Positions 11,539-22,531 of a stretch of 64,000 bases of DNA are shown piece by piece. Numbering within the stretch: the first letter of the stretch is position 1; each line of letters begins with the position of its first letter. The stretch lies in assembly GCA_033807775.1 (NCBI GenBank), contig CM066317.1, positions 12,535,370 through 12,599,369 of the forward strand. The letters are read 5' to 3'. This stretch comes from Saussurea involucrata (lineage: Eukaryota; Streptophyta; Magnoliopsida; Asterales; Asteraceae). The translations under genes were made by a program, and so were the position numbers. A model generated the notes under the pieces. That model did not search any database. It was not told where the DNA came from and saw nothing but the letters and a program-made list of their open reading frames with translations.

Positions 11539-11556
11539 TGGCGCCGTTGCCGGGGA
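11539..11556 (+). other. Athila-like primer binding site (tRNA-Asp)
   Basis: TGGCGCCGTTGCCGGGGA starts six bases after the LTR. Its first 15 bases are the complement of the 3' end of plant tRNA-Asp, the standard primer site of Athila/Tat-type Gypsy elements. Confidence 0.9.
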
Positions 11557-11692
11557 ACTAGTTGTAATTAATAGCACTACCATATATAAGAGTTATTAGA
11601 TTGGACATTTTTTTATTTCGTATTTTGTTCCATCACTTTCAGTTTTTGGATTACTGACCTTGCTTTCTTTCTTTTCAGGTACCACTTGGTTT

Positions 11693-13397
11693 ATGCCAAG
11701 GACGACCCGAGGGAAAGAGATTGAAGAACTCGATCCGGAAATAGAGAGAACTGCACGTCGCCTACGTAAAGAATCGAAAGCTAAGAATAAATTAGAAATG
11801 GGCGACGAAAGACCCCGCAATGACCCACCTCGCAATAATCCACCGCCACCTCCTGAAAGAGTCCCTATGCGGTCGTTTGCCGACCCAAATGTGGCAGCGG
11901 CCCGCATAGGTATTCAACCACCTACCACTGCGGCTAACTACTTTGAGATAAAGCCGAGTACCATCGTAATGGTACAACAGAATCAGTTCGGGGGAGCACC
12001 AACTGAAGACCCCCACGCGCATCTACGAGCCTTCGAACGGATATGCAACACGTTTAAGATCAACGGAATGGAGGAGAACGCAATCAAGCTAAGGCTCTTC
12101 AGCTTTTCATTAAAGGGTAGAGCTGAAATCTAGATAGAGGGTCTACCGTCAGATCTTATCACAACTTGGGCAAACTTGAAAGCAGCTTTCCTTCAAAAGT
12201 TTTTCCCACCGGGAAGAACTGCTCAACTGATGGCCGACATTACGCACTTCGCGCAATGGGATCAAGAGACGTTATATGAAGATTGGGAGCGCTATAAGGA
12301 GATGTTGAAGAAGTTCCCGCATCACGGATTGCATGGCTGGGTGATAATCCAAACGTTCTTTGGAGGCCTTCACCCACAATTCAAGAATGATATTACGGCT
12401 GCAGCGGGGGGAGCTCTTATGAACAAGACCTATGAAGAAGCAGTCGAGTTAATCGAGAATCTAGCCGAGCATAGCTACTCCACACCACGATCGTCCATTG
12501 CACGAGTAGCGAGTGTTCGGGAATCAGACGAACTCAAAGAGATAAAAACCCAACTAGTAGCGATTACGAGCCATTTGCAAGCCGGCAGCCTTCAAGAACC
12601 TGATCAAGTCCATTTTGTGTCAAACCGGAGCCAACCGAGAAACGATCCTTTCTCTAATACTTATAACGAGGGGTGGAAAAGACATCCCAATCTTTCATGG
12701 AATCAGCCCGGTCAACCACAATCAGGTAATTTTTCTAACTATTCTAATTTTGCTCAAACTAATAATGTGTACCGTCCTCCAGGTTTTCAGCAAAGGAATG
12801 AAGGACCCTCGATGGAGAAGAAACCGGGATTAGAAGAGATGATGATGAAGTTCATGTCAAAAATGGACAGCACGGTCGGAGAGCTAGCGAGCACGGTGAA
12901 TACGGTAAAAGCTGCAACTGAGCAGAATACGGCTGTAATAAAGATTCTCGAGAGGCAAGTGGGGCAGATTTCCGAGACCCTACAAAACCGAGCCCCCGGG
13001 AAACTTCCGAGTCAACCCGAAAGGCAAAACCGGGAGCATTGCAATGCCATTTTTCTGAGAAGTGGCAAGGAGTTGATTAGGGACCCGGTAAGCGAGACTT
13101 CATCAAGGAAGACCGGTCTGGAAGAGGAAGAGTTCGAGATGATAGACATGGGCAAGTTAGAGGCTGAGAAAGAGTTTAAGGAGAAGAACAAGAAGAAGGA
13201 GGAAGATGTGATTGATCGAGAGAAGCCGAAGAAAAAAGTGGCACCACCGGTCAAGCCGACAACTCCAAGCGTACCTTACCCGAGTAGACTGAAAGCAAAT
13301 AAGGATGCTGTTAATTTTTCCAAGTTTATCGATGTATTTAAAAAATTAACTATTAACATCCCTTTCGCTGATGCATTGGCGCAAATGCCCTCTTACA
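11693..13397 (+). pseudogene. Athila-like gag, one nonsense codon and 3' truncation
   Basis: Starts MPRTTRGKEIEELDPEIERT. The retrotransposon gag (capsid) domain spans about residues 80-270: QNQFGGAPTEDPHAHLRAFE, LRLFSFSLKGRAEI, AAFLQKFFPPGRT, then LYEDWERYKEMLKKFPHHGL and FFGGLHPQFKNDI. The frame is open apart from TAG at 12131-12133 in the position of the usual Trp of GRAEIW; TGG to TAG is a single G-to-A change. The later part is Lys/Glu rich and ends with the Athila motif INIPFADALAQMPSY, at which the frame runs into the foreign block. The terminator seen at 13466 belongs to that block. Protease, reverse transcriptase and integrase are absent. Confidence 0.9.
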
Positions 13398-15100
13398 TGA
13401 GTCAATCCATACTGGAATCGAGACGGTTCATTTTAAAGAAATTACATTTTACGCTTGCTTTTGTGTGAGTAAACTGAACTGCAATGGAACGATTTTTCAA
13501 CATGATTTTCCTATGTGGGACGAGCGTGTCCAGTTTTGCGTAACTATCGATCAGGTAATAGTAGTCTTATTACATACGATCTTTTGAGATGAAAATCCTG
13601 ATGTTGAAAATATTTTGTAAATGATTTTGTAAACCATTTGGGGAAATGTGCTTTTAAGTGTCATGTGTCATTTTGAGAATTCTTTTTAGGGTGTGAGTCC
13701 TTTTGGAAAACTCTTTTGTTTAACCCGTGTTGAGTCTGAGACTAAGGTTGATTTCAGAGTATTGCTTGCTTAAATTTTGTTTAAACGCATTTTCCGACCT
13801 ATGGGTCTAGCAAGTGTGGAGCATTTTTCTCGGTTTTGACTCGGAGTTAGTCATGGGCCAATTGCCCGGTTTTAATGGCTCGATGTGGAGTCTAGTTGAT
13901 GAGTTGTTTTTGTCGCACCGTTTGGCATTCTTTGCAAATTGAGTGTTTACATGTTTGGGTGAGTGAGTCAATCCGGAATAGGCATGTTGTTGGTAGGCTG
14001 TTTGCTTTGGATCCTTAGGCACGTTAGTCAGTCGTTGGTAATGGTCGGTTGGGTATCTCGGGGTGGGACCCCGATATTCATGTGTTTTAACCTAGACTTT
14101 CCAGTAGGTACTAGGAGGATATAGTCGTGGGCACTTACCTGGGAGGTAGTTCCGGTGTGCTGGGTCTTGAGGCGTTACCTGGGAGGTAGACGTCAAGGTG
14201 TATCCTCGATACGGTGTGACTTGGCTTCGTAGAGCAAGTGTGGATGATACGTCGACGGTGGAAGGTAGGTATTCCATGCGCGTTAGTACCGTAGGCCGAA
14301 TAGTATCGGTTAAGGGATTGATGTCCTTTGTTATTAAGAGAATAAATGCGCATCCACCATTTTGAGGTAGGTGGTATATTTAGGTGTCGACTTTTGGGCT
14401 TGAAGCCAAACACCTTTAGTATAATCGGAGAGTTGTAGCCAATTTTAAGATAATCATGGTGATGGTAGTAGTAACCCTGAAATGATCACTTGTGATGAAT
14501 GGTTGTGGTGGAATGATCTACGTGTGTGTTAGTGATTTGGTAGTGGGGGATATCTATTTGTGTTAGTGTCTAGGATAATACCACGCTTATTTGAGTTACT
14601 GTAATCGGTTGGACCGATGTTCGGCGGGTGGCCGATGTTTGTTATTATGAACGGTTGGACCGATGTTCGGCGGGTGGCCGATGTTCGTTATTGTGATCGG
14701 TTGGACCGATGTTCGGCGGGTGGCCGATGTTCGTTATTGTGATCGGTTGGACCGATGTTCGGCGGGTGGCCGATGTTTGTTATTGTGATCGGTTGGACCG
14801 ATGTTCGGCGGGTGGCCGATGTTTGTTATTGCAATCGGTTGGACCGATGTTCGGCAGGGGGTCGATGTTTTGTTGATATAATTTATTGAAAATCTTTGGA
14901 GTCTATTAGAATTTGTGGTAGTTAATCAACAGTTAAGGGTAGGAATGATCGTAGTCGGGTATCCTGTAGGGTATATTGGTGAGCACCATTAGAAGGGTTA
15001 GAGCTTGAAAGTGGTTTGAGTTTGGGATATCATCAAATGAGAGAGAATTATTTGCGGACGTAGACTTCGGGGGCGAAGTCTAATCCAAGTGGGGGAGAGT
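13396..15100 (+). mobile_element. Gypsy-like element G1, copy 1: 3' internal region
   Basis: Non-coding DNA leading to a purine tract (AAGTGGGGGAGAGT at 15087-15100) immediately before an LTR start, so this is the 3' internal end of an LTR element truncated at 13396. Copy 2 begins at exactly the same base of the repeat (22532). It contains the 46-bp tandem array and the small inverted repeat TCGGGGT/ACCCCGA near 14060. No open frame worth reporting. Confidence 0.75.
14604..14875 (+). repeat. 46-bp tandem array, copy 1 (six units)
   Basis: Six units of 46 bp. Each holds ATCGGTTGGACCGAT, a 6-bp perfect stem with a TGG loop, followed by CGGCGGGTGGCCG, a 4-bp stem. Unit 2 has AACGGT and so loses one pair. 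The last unit is degenerate (CAGGGGGTCG). Confidence 0.95.
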
Positions 15101-16042
15101 TGTAAAGCCCGTGTCCCGGTACGTTTATTAATTAATTTTAATAATTTAAAATGTTTACCTTTAATTGTTTTGGTTAGTGGTTTGGTGTCAAAAAGGACCA
15201 AAATGTTAGCTTTCGTCTCGTTTTGAGGTAGATTGTGAGATGAGGTGTAGTTGAGGGGCTAATAGTGCATTTCTTGGAAACTTGTGGCATGGGTTTCGGC
15301 CCATGCACTCTAGGCCGAACACCCCCCCTTTTTTTTGATATCTCGTTTCTCCTTTCTCTTGCATAGGAAGCAAACCAAAACAACCCTAGAACCCTTTTCT
15401 TTTTCTCTTGGTGTGGTGCGGCCGTATAGTAAGAAACGAAGAGAGAGAGATCGCGAGGAGGAGAGGGACGAGAGGAAAGGACCAGCGGCAGCAGCCCTCG
15501 CCGCCGCTACTGCTGTCGCCGGAGACCGCCACCACCGGCTGTCGTCGGAGGAGTCGAGGGTGAAAGGCTTGGTTGTGGTGGTGAGACGCCGTCGTAAGGT
15601 AAGTGGTTCTCGTTAGTCTCGTTCTTTTCTTTTCCTTTTCGTTTTTCCGGCGAGACCACCACCGCCGCACGCCGCCGCTGCGGTGGCTGTGGGTGGAGGG
15701 CGGTGGCAGTGGGTCACACTTTTAGCGTAAACCCCGAATCGTTTGAGCCGCGAACCGTTTATAAAGTTATCTTTTTTATGAAAATTTTAGTGTGCTGTCC
15801 AGTTTTCGCGCGACCATAACTTTTCCGTCGTAACTCCGTTTGAGCCGAAACTGGCGCCCACGGTTCAAGTTCAGGGTCGAGCACGTTTTCCGTGTTTTAG
15901 CGGAAAACTGGTTCGGTCTCTAGCTGGGCGAAAAAGTGGTCGCAAGTTCGGCGATTCGTCATTTTATGTGTAAAATTCTGGAATCTGCCACTGTTTTGTG
16001 TAGACCATAACTTTCTGCTCGTAACTCGGTTTGGGGTGAAAC

Positions 16043-19000
16043 TGTAACACCCCCTTCCCGAGATGGAAAAGGAGGTTACGTTCAACTTAAAACGAACTGC
16101 TAACAGAAACATATAGAGCATTATTAAACCTTAAAAAAAAATAAACACCATCAGATATAACAATTGTCTCGAATGATACCTTTTCTTTACTATAGAGCTT
16201 GTTTTACAACATCAACTAAACCTACAGTTTCTTACCACTAAATCTCTTAGATCTGATAATACTTCGGATCCCGTACTCCTTAGATTCTCTTCGAATACCT
16301 GCCGCGAAGAAAGAAATGCGGCTGAGCCAAACGCTCAGTGCACGGATACGATAGATAACAAACAAATACTCGAACCAAACACCGAATAATAATAAACATC
16401 AGGATTTAGGCAACGAACATACTTAAAGACGAAACTCGAAGTGTCCATGAAAACTAGATTGAGTATAAGAACCATCACATACATGTTCAAAGACAACATA
16501 CAGAGACCCACAAATAGGGAAACTCAAATAAAAGACGTTGGATCGAGCAAATTGGTTTAAATGCTTATCAAGCCTTAACAAAATGAATATTTACTAATTC
16601 ATAATATCAAAAACAGTAAATCTAGTCGAAGATCAAAACGGTTTTATCACAAAAATGTTGTCAACTACATATCAAACGAATTTTAGAAACTTATCTCAAA
16701 ATCATATCAAACGATCGTATACCGAGCTCGAACAAATAATCGCATACACTTGCATATCAACCGACGTGACAAGTGCCAGACATCTGGCCACAAAGGCCTG
16801 TACGTTGGGTAGCAAATCCACACGTACTAAATGTGAATGCGGCGTTGGGCACTACACCGACATCCACCCTACAACATATCACATAAACTAGGGTCGACCC
16901 ATACGCCTCCTAAATCAAATAATCATATCATATATCGCTCCACACATGAGCACAAAAGAGGAGACGCCGTGGTCTAATCACACCGCCACAGTTAGTGTCA
17001 CGTCATTGGTGCCACAATGACATGCCTATGGTACCCCCATAGGTGGTTAGTAGCTCGACTTAACCGAAATAATTGTCACCACACATGTGACGTATAACAA
17101 ATAATGATTTTACACAAACGGTGTCGGAGTCAAATAAAAGATTTTTCACACTTATCCAAAATGGTCTCAAAGGACTGAGAGATCGAAATCAAATCAAACC
17201 AATTTTTATAAAATGTTCGATGGCAAACGAAAATAAGTCACATTTAAAATAACGACACCATCGACTAATACATTTGGAACAATCGAATTAAATCCCAAAA
17301 CGTTGAGAATCCAACAAATAATACGACTCGAAGATGTCAAAGAATCTCATATAATTTAGTACGAATAAAGCTAACACAAACGAACCAAGCTTACGGGTGT
17401 ATATATATATATACACCGGACCAACGAACACGAACTAAAAAGAAGTGAAGAATCACGTAAAACATCTTATTAGTATTGACATCACAAATACGTATGTAGG
17501 ACAATTTTATAAAAATGTGTGACCTTGAAGGATTACGAACGAAAGAACGATACGGTAACGGACAAATCAAATAATCATGAAGCACGTATTTCGAATTAAA
17601 CAAAAGCTTGGGGTTCGTAAACTTACTTAAACGAATCGAATGAACGAAAAGGTTTAACTTCAAAAGTGTGTCACGTCACATGTAAATAAATCATACTAAT
17701 TACAAAAGGAATCAAAAAGACATTTGCTTATACAAAAATGTCGACCAATTCCATTAAAAGCTTTAGATTTCCGAACCCACTTTATTGACGACTTACGAAC
17801 CGAAAAGGATTTTAAATGAAATGGGCCTTAGTAAACCATTAGCCTAAATACTTGAATGAAATCTTACAAAAGACTTAAAAGCAAAAACATATGGAAAGCC
17901 AAAACCATAAGTAGAATAGGAATTTCACACTCACAACTTTTCTAAATCGAGTAATACATGTTTTAGCACTTTACACGTTTAGAAACCCCAAATTATATTA
18001 TATTTCCGGTAGGTTTTTGAAAACTATATCTAAACATAAGTTTTACATAAAAGTCTTTTGATTCCATAGAATCAAGAATGAACCAAATCGGATTTAAAAT
18101 GAATTATATAAGAAATTTTTAAAAACAGTCACGCAGTTTTGGTCTAAACCGAGACCAGTTTCGGAAAACACAGATTTTAGGCACCTTAGCATAAAAATCA
18201 CAATTCGTTCGTGTGACAGTAAATCGTAGTTGACATCTCCAGCTTTTCAGAAACATATTTTATGCCTTAATCCGATAAACGAGCGATTTGTTATGATTTT
18301 TTATAAACAACACGAAATTTTCAGAACGAAATTCAGCATACTTAAAAATAGATTTTGACATTTTTAACATATTTGTAACTCGATTTATCGCTTGAAAAAC
18401 CAAAAGAGAACTCACCCTAGGATAGACATAATCACACGATCCACTAATCGTACGGGACCACAAACCAACTTGATGGAAGGAATAGCACAACGTACACCAA
18501 ATCGAACGAAAACAATCGAAAGAAAAACAAGAAAATCGTACATACATACACCGAATCAAATATACGTAAACGGATTAACGCATATATAATGAATCGAATA
18601 AACGCAAAGAGGGGGAAAACAAGGAATCCGTACCTTAAAACTTCCCGAAACTTATCAGTTTACCGAACAATACTCCTTTAATCCCGACCTATAATTATCC
18701 AAAACAAACTTACTATTATTCCCACTTGATTGCCAAAACAACATCAAAGTAAGTCTAAAATTGTCTATAACTCGCCAAAACGCAGCAGCAAATTATGACC
18801 AAGTCCGACTATAAAATCGTCTAAACGCAGCAGCAAATACCACTATAACTGCCCCAATATGCAGCAGAATTTTACGGCTTAAATCGACTATTAGTAGTCC
18901 AAAACACAGCAGAAAAATATGTCTAAAATCGAATTATAAGCGTCTAAAACGCAGCAGCAAAACTCTACTAAAATCAAGTCGTTGGTGATAAAACACGACT

Positions 19001-19781
19001 ATTATAACGACGAATGTTAAACATCAATTATGACCTTAATCGAGAGGGAAACGAGCAGAATTTTAAGGTCTAAAGACAATTTAACGACCTACTGTTGCTG
19101 CCATTGCTTTATTTACCGAATCAGTGCCATTCGAGAAACCAAAACAAATCTGTTTCCACCCCAAACGGCCCCAAAACTCAAATACAAACATTAATCGCCT
19201 AACTTCGAGACGGGGATAGCAACTTACCTTAAAACGACGATGCTTCGATGAAACTTGCTTGCCTTGGCCACCGATTTCTCTCCTACTCTCTCAATCGGTC
19301 CTCTCTTTCTCTAGCGATCATAATGCGAAGTGGGTTAGGGTTTTGTTAATAAAAAGAATCAGCCGATAAACATAAACCCATTCAAAACCAAGTCAAACTC
19401 TAATTCCCAAACTTTAAGTAGGTTATGCACAATTGGTCCTTCCACTTTGACCCATTAACAAAACTAACCCAACTTATTTTATTTAATAGCAATATATTAC
19501 TGTTATGATTTACCAGACGTGCAGCTCCACAAGTAAATCCCCTTCTTTGTTTTGTTTCTTTCTCTACCAAACACAACACATAAGCCTAAACAAATAAATT
19601 CTTTTTTTTTGTTAACCCTAATTTGACTACCAGCCGTGAGGTATCCAAATCCATATCCAAATCCTAATTTCAATTTTCTTTTGGCCCATAACATATCTAG
19701 TCCTTCTAGTTTCACAAAGTTTCCAAACTTGAACCAATACATATATTTGAATAATATTTCCTTATAAAATACGGGATATTA
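16043..19781. mobile_element. Probable solo LTR nested in G1 LTR, copy 1
   Basis: Starts TGTAACACCCCCTTCCCG and ends near ACGGGATATTACC, ends that are approximately inverted to each other. The G1 sequence on either side (TTTGGGGTGAAAC and GGTGTCAAAAGTTCC) reads on naturally when the segment is removed. It contains a perfect 22-bp palindrome at 17396-17417 built on (TA)n, and many CAGCAG words at 18780-19000. No coding capacity. A clear target duplication is not visible, so the exact right end is uncertain by a few bases. Confidence 0.5.
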
Positions 19782-20354
19782 CCGGTGTCAAAAGTTCCCT
19801 TTTTGAGTCTATAAACTTTCATGTGTTTTGTGCAAAACCCAGTTCGGGACGTAGCATGGGTCGATTTGTCGTTTTATACTGAAAGGTGCTGAATTTCGCT
19901 GTTCCGGAAACTGTTTTTGTAAAATCCGTAGTAAATTGTAGAAAAATCGTTAGGAGGCGTATAATATGTCCTTGGAACCCTAACTCAGAGTACTTTCTGG
20001 TCATGAAATAATATTGGGAATTTTCTGGGTTTAAAGGGGTCGAAACAGGTCCCGAACAGACCTGTTTTGGGTGAACGGAATTTAGTTTTAGTGACGGTTT
20101 AAGCGTGTGTCGTGTCATAGGGTCCGGGTCTCGTATTGACACGTTTTAACATGCATTTAGGTGCTGGGAAGTGACCGTAATTGTGAAGCTTGAATTGTGT
20201 TATTAAGCTGGGCGCGCATTCGAGGTGAGTTCTCTCACTGTGTAGTTAGGGGTTGTATGCATGTCATAATAGTTTGTATGTACTACTGTCTTTGTGGTGT
20301 AAACTAGTTGTTTGTGGTGTGAATATTTGTTTGGTTTGAATGCTTAGTATAAAT

Positions 20355-20522
20355 GTGATACATTACAATTCGGTGGGACCGAGGAAGTGGAAAGAAACGT
20401 TGTGGGAACTCGGTGTGACGAGTGTGATACATTACAATTCGGTGGGACCGAGGAAGTGGAAAGGAACGTTGTGGGAACTCGGTGTGACGAGTGTGTTACA
20501 TTACAATTCGGTGGGACCGAGG
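20355..20522 (+). repeat. 68-bp tandem array in G1 LTR, copy 1 (~2.5 units)
   Basis: Units start at 20355, 20423 and 20491. Each contains TCGGTGGGACCGA (5-bp stem, GGG loop) and ACTCGGTGTGACGAGT (5-bp stem). Just 5' of the LTR end. Confidence 0.92.
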
Positions 20523-20908
20523 TGTTGGATACATAATTACTTGTAGATGTTTACTCGTTTTATGTAACTGTGTTGTTGTTGCTTATGTGCGGATAGGGGT
20601 GATGTGTATATAATTCCTATCTGCGCATGTGTTGGAATTCACTAAGCTTCGTGCTTACCCTTTTCCCAATAAACTGTGGTTTCAGGTCCGAGCGGCTCCA
20701 AGGCGTGACGAGTACACACTGGCGCGCGAGGAGAGCTGGTTGTTTTTATGATTTTTATAATTAAACGTTTATTCCGCTGGTTTTTATTATAAAGATATTA
20801 ATTATGAGTTTGCAAACGAAACGTTGGGATCATTTAATGAGTTGTTATAAATGAATTGTCTATTTAAAAAAATTTAAATTTGCTTGTAATTTTTGGGACG
20901 TTACAACT

Positions 20909-21184
20909 TGGTACACCCCGCTTACCACGACACAATATTGTCCGCTTTGCCCCACTGGCTCACGGCTTTGTTCTTGGCGACCTGGCAAGGACTTCGCAAG
21001 GACTTCCCAGGAGGTCACCCATCCTGGTACTACTCCCACCCAAGCACGCTTAACCACAGAGTTCCCAAGGAACCCGCATGCTTGTGGCCCCAAAACGCGT
21101 TGTGTCTGGTAAGGCCAAGGTTTACTAATATACCCAGCATCTCTCCTGTCCACGGCCGATGTGGGATATGCCTAAGGTGTTACA
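20909..21184 (-). repeat. Cassandra LTR-a (element 3' LTR)
   Basis: Plus strand TGGTACACCCC ... AAGGTGTTACA; the left end has TGGTAC where LTR-b has TGTAAC. Includes a CCCACATCGG-type segment near its right end, common to Cassandra LTRs. Confidence 0.85.
20998..21075 (-). other. 5S rRNA-like domain in Cassandra LTR-a
   Basis: Minus strand reads GTTAAGCGTGCTTGGG (box A region) and GGATGGGTGACCTCCTGGG (box C region), matching plant 5S rRNA. The first third of 5S is replaced, so this is not a 5S gene; it may still act as an internal RNA polymerase III promoter. Confidence 0.9.
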
Positions 21185-21251
21185 CACACCCCCCCTTAGG
21201 GACTCATCGTCCTCGATGAGGTTTGCCCCACCATCCCGAACGGCACAGGAG

Positions 21252-21265
21252 TGGCTCTGATACCA
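21252..21265 (-). other. Cassandra primer binding site (initiator tRNA-Met)
   Basis: Minus strand TGGTATCAGAGCCA, complementary to the 3' end of initiator tRNA-Met, three bases from LTR-b. Confidence 0.92.
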
Positions 21266-21267
21266 TT

Positions 21268-21522
21268 TGTAACACCCCGCTTACCACGACACAATATTGT
21301 CCGCTTTGCCCCACTGGCTCACGGCTTTGTTCTTGGCGACCTGGCAAGGACTTCGCAAGGACTTCCCAGGAGGTCACCCATCCTGGTACTACTCCCATCC
21401 AAGCACGCTTAACCACAGAGTTCCCAAGGAACCCGCATGCTTGTGGCCCCAAAACGCGTTGTGTCTGGTAAGGCCAAGGTTTACTAATATACCCAGCATC
21501 TCTCCTGTCCATGGCCGATGTG
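21268..21522 (-). repeat. Cassandra LTR-b with 5S-like domain
   Basis: Starts TGTAACACCCC on the plus strand. 5S-like part at 21358-21435. Cut at GGCCGATGTG, where LTR-c begins directly. Confidence 0.88.
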
Positions 21523-21770
21523 CCCCGCTTACCACGACACAATATTGTCCGCTTTGCCCCACTGGCTCACGGCTTTGTTCTTGGCGACCTGGCAAGGACT
21601 TCGCAAGGACTTCCCAGGAGGTCACCCATCCTGGTACTACTCCCACCCAAGCACGCTTAACCACAGAGTTCCTAAGGAACCCGCATGCTTGTGGCCCCAA
21701 AACGCGTTGTGTCTGGTAAGGCCAAGGTTTACTAATATACCCAGCATCTCTCCTGTCCACGGCCGATGTG
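21523..21770 (-). repeat. Cassandra LTR-c with 5S-like domain
   Basis: Begins at CCCCGCTTACC without the terminal TGTAACA. 5S-like part at 21607-21685. Ends at GGCCGATGTG like LTR-b, then continues into TAACACCCCGAGG. Confidence 0.85.
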
Positions 21771-22531
21771 TAACACCCCGAGGGGTCCAAGTAGCTTCTC
21801 GCCGCAACTACACACATATGTCCGCACCGGCATATATACTCGCTTTTCCTAGCTCCCTAGGAATTCCATCCAAACCACTACCCTTGCTACTGCCAAATCC
21901 CTAGTAGCAAGCAGCAGACGTGCAATGAAAAGGTTTTAGTTCCTTTTTGTCGAAATGAAAGACCATTTGATCCAAGGAGTGTTTTAATGTTGTGAACATC
22001 ATGCATACGATACAATGTGTTATATTTTGGAAATATAAATGCGTAGATTTTTGACATTCGGTTAAGTTAGAATTACCAATCATTTTTTTGGAAAATTAAA
22101 AACTTTTGCTTTGGAGGAAACGAGTATTTTGAGCATTTTCGATAAATACATTTTTAAACTATAATGTTTTGACGTTATATGTCCCAAGTACGAAACTTGA
22201 GGAAGTGTTACAAGCTTGCATGCCTGCCCCCAGCTTGAGATTGTATGAGGTTTTAGTCGATATTTCCAATTATTAGAAGCGGACTGGTTTCTGTCTTCAA
22301 GTTTGAATCTTACACGAGACAGTTGTGTTTTAACAAAAATATATTTGTAAACCGTGTCATCGTTCTGTGTGATTAGCTGACGCGCGAAAAATTTGTGGCA
22401 AACCTTGTGCCACGTCCTTTTATGATCAAAAAGAAGAATTTTTGAATCAATTGTCGTGAAACTTATTTTGAATTATGTGCACACCTTTGTCGGACCCTGT
22501 TTAAGGTCAAGCGGTTACTTTAAGTGCACGT
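21771..22531. other. Spacer between Cassandra and G1 copy 2
   Basis: No open frame or recognised element. Starts TAACACCCCGAGGGGTCC, which together with the preceding TG resembles another LTR start. It may be the natural upstream internal sequence of G1, because copy 2 follows without a visible break. Confidence 0.4.

Larger units (their letters stand above)
15101..20905 (+). repeat. G1 giant LTR, copy 1 (5.8 kb with nested insert)
   Basis: Starts TGTAAAGCCC right after the purine tract and ends GGGACGTTACA, giving TG...CA ends that are roughly inverted, as in Tekay/Del-type chromoviruses. That lineage assignment is tentative because no pol is linked. Contains a GC-rich leader-like part (15420-15720), a probable nested insertion (16043-19781) and a 68-bp array near its 3' end. 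The identical structure recurs at 24237-30053. Confidence 0.75.
20909..21770 (-). mobile_element. Cassandra-type TRIM with three 5S-bearing LTRs
   Basis: Short non-coding LTR retrotransposon on the minus strand. Order along the plus strand: LTR-a 20909-21184, internal 21185-21267, LTR-b 21268-21522, LTR-c 21523-21770. The internal part holds a primer site for initiator tRNA-Met and a polypurine tract (minus strand AAGGGGGGTGTG). All three LTRs carry the 3' two-thirds of a 5S rRNA gene, the defining feature of Cassandra. LTR-b lacks its last ~20 bases and LTR-c its first ~7, so they are fused head to tail, as after unequal recombination. It depends on other elements for its proteins. Confidence 0.9.

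Noticed and set aside
15335..15670. Arg/Ala-rich frames on both strands in the G1 LTR (also 24342-24818)
   Set aside because: GC-rich trinucleotide-like leader DNA; no domain, and both strands are open by composition.
20998..21075. A true 5S rRNA gene cluster
   Set aside because: Only the 3' two-thirds of 5S is present in each copy, inside LTRs with primer site and purine tract. That is Cassandra, not a 5S array.
20860..21817. Long open frames on both strands (up to ~140 codons)
   Set aside because: They follow the Cassandra LTR repeats and 5S-like DNA in every frame; they are side effects of repeated GC-rich sequence.
22213..22228. AAGCTTGCATGCCTGC, identical to 16 bases of a common cloning-vector polylinker
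   Set aside because: The match stops at once (CCCCAGC follows instead of AGGTCGAC), and surrounding sequence is plant repeat. Chance or LTR-derived similarity is more likely than vector contamination.
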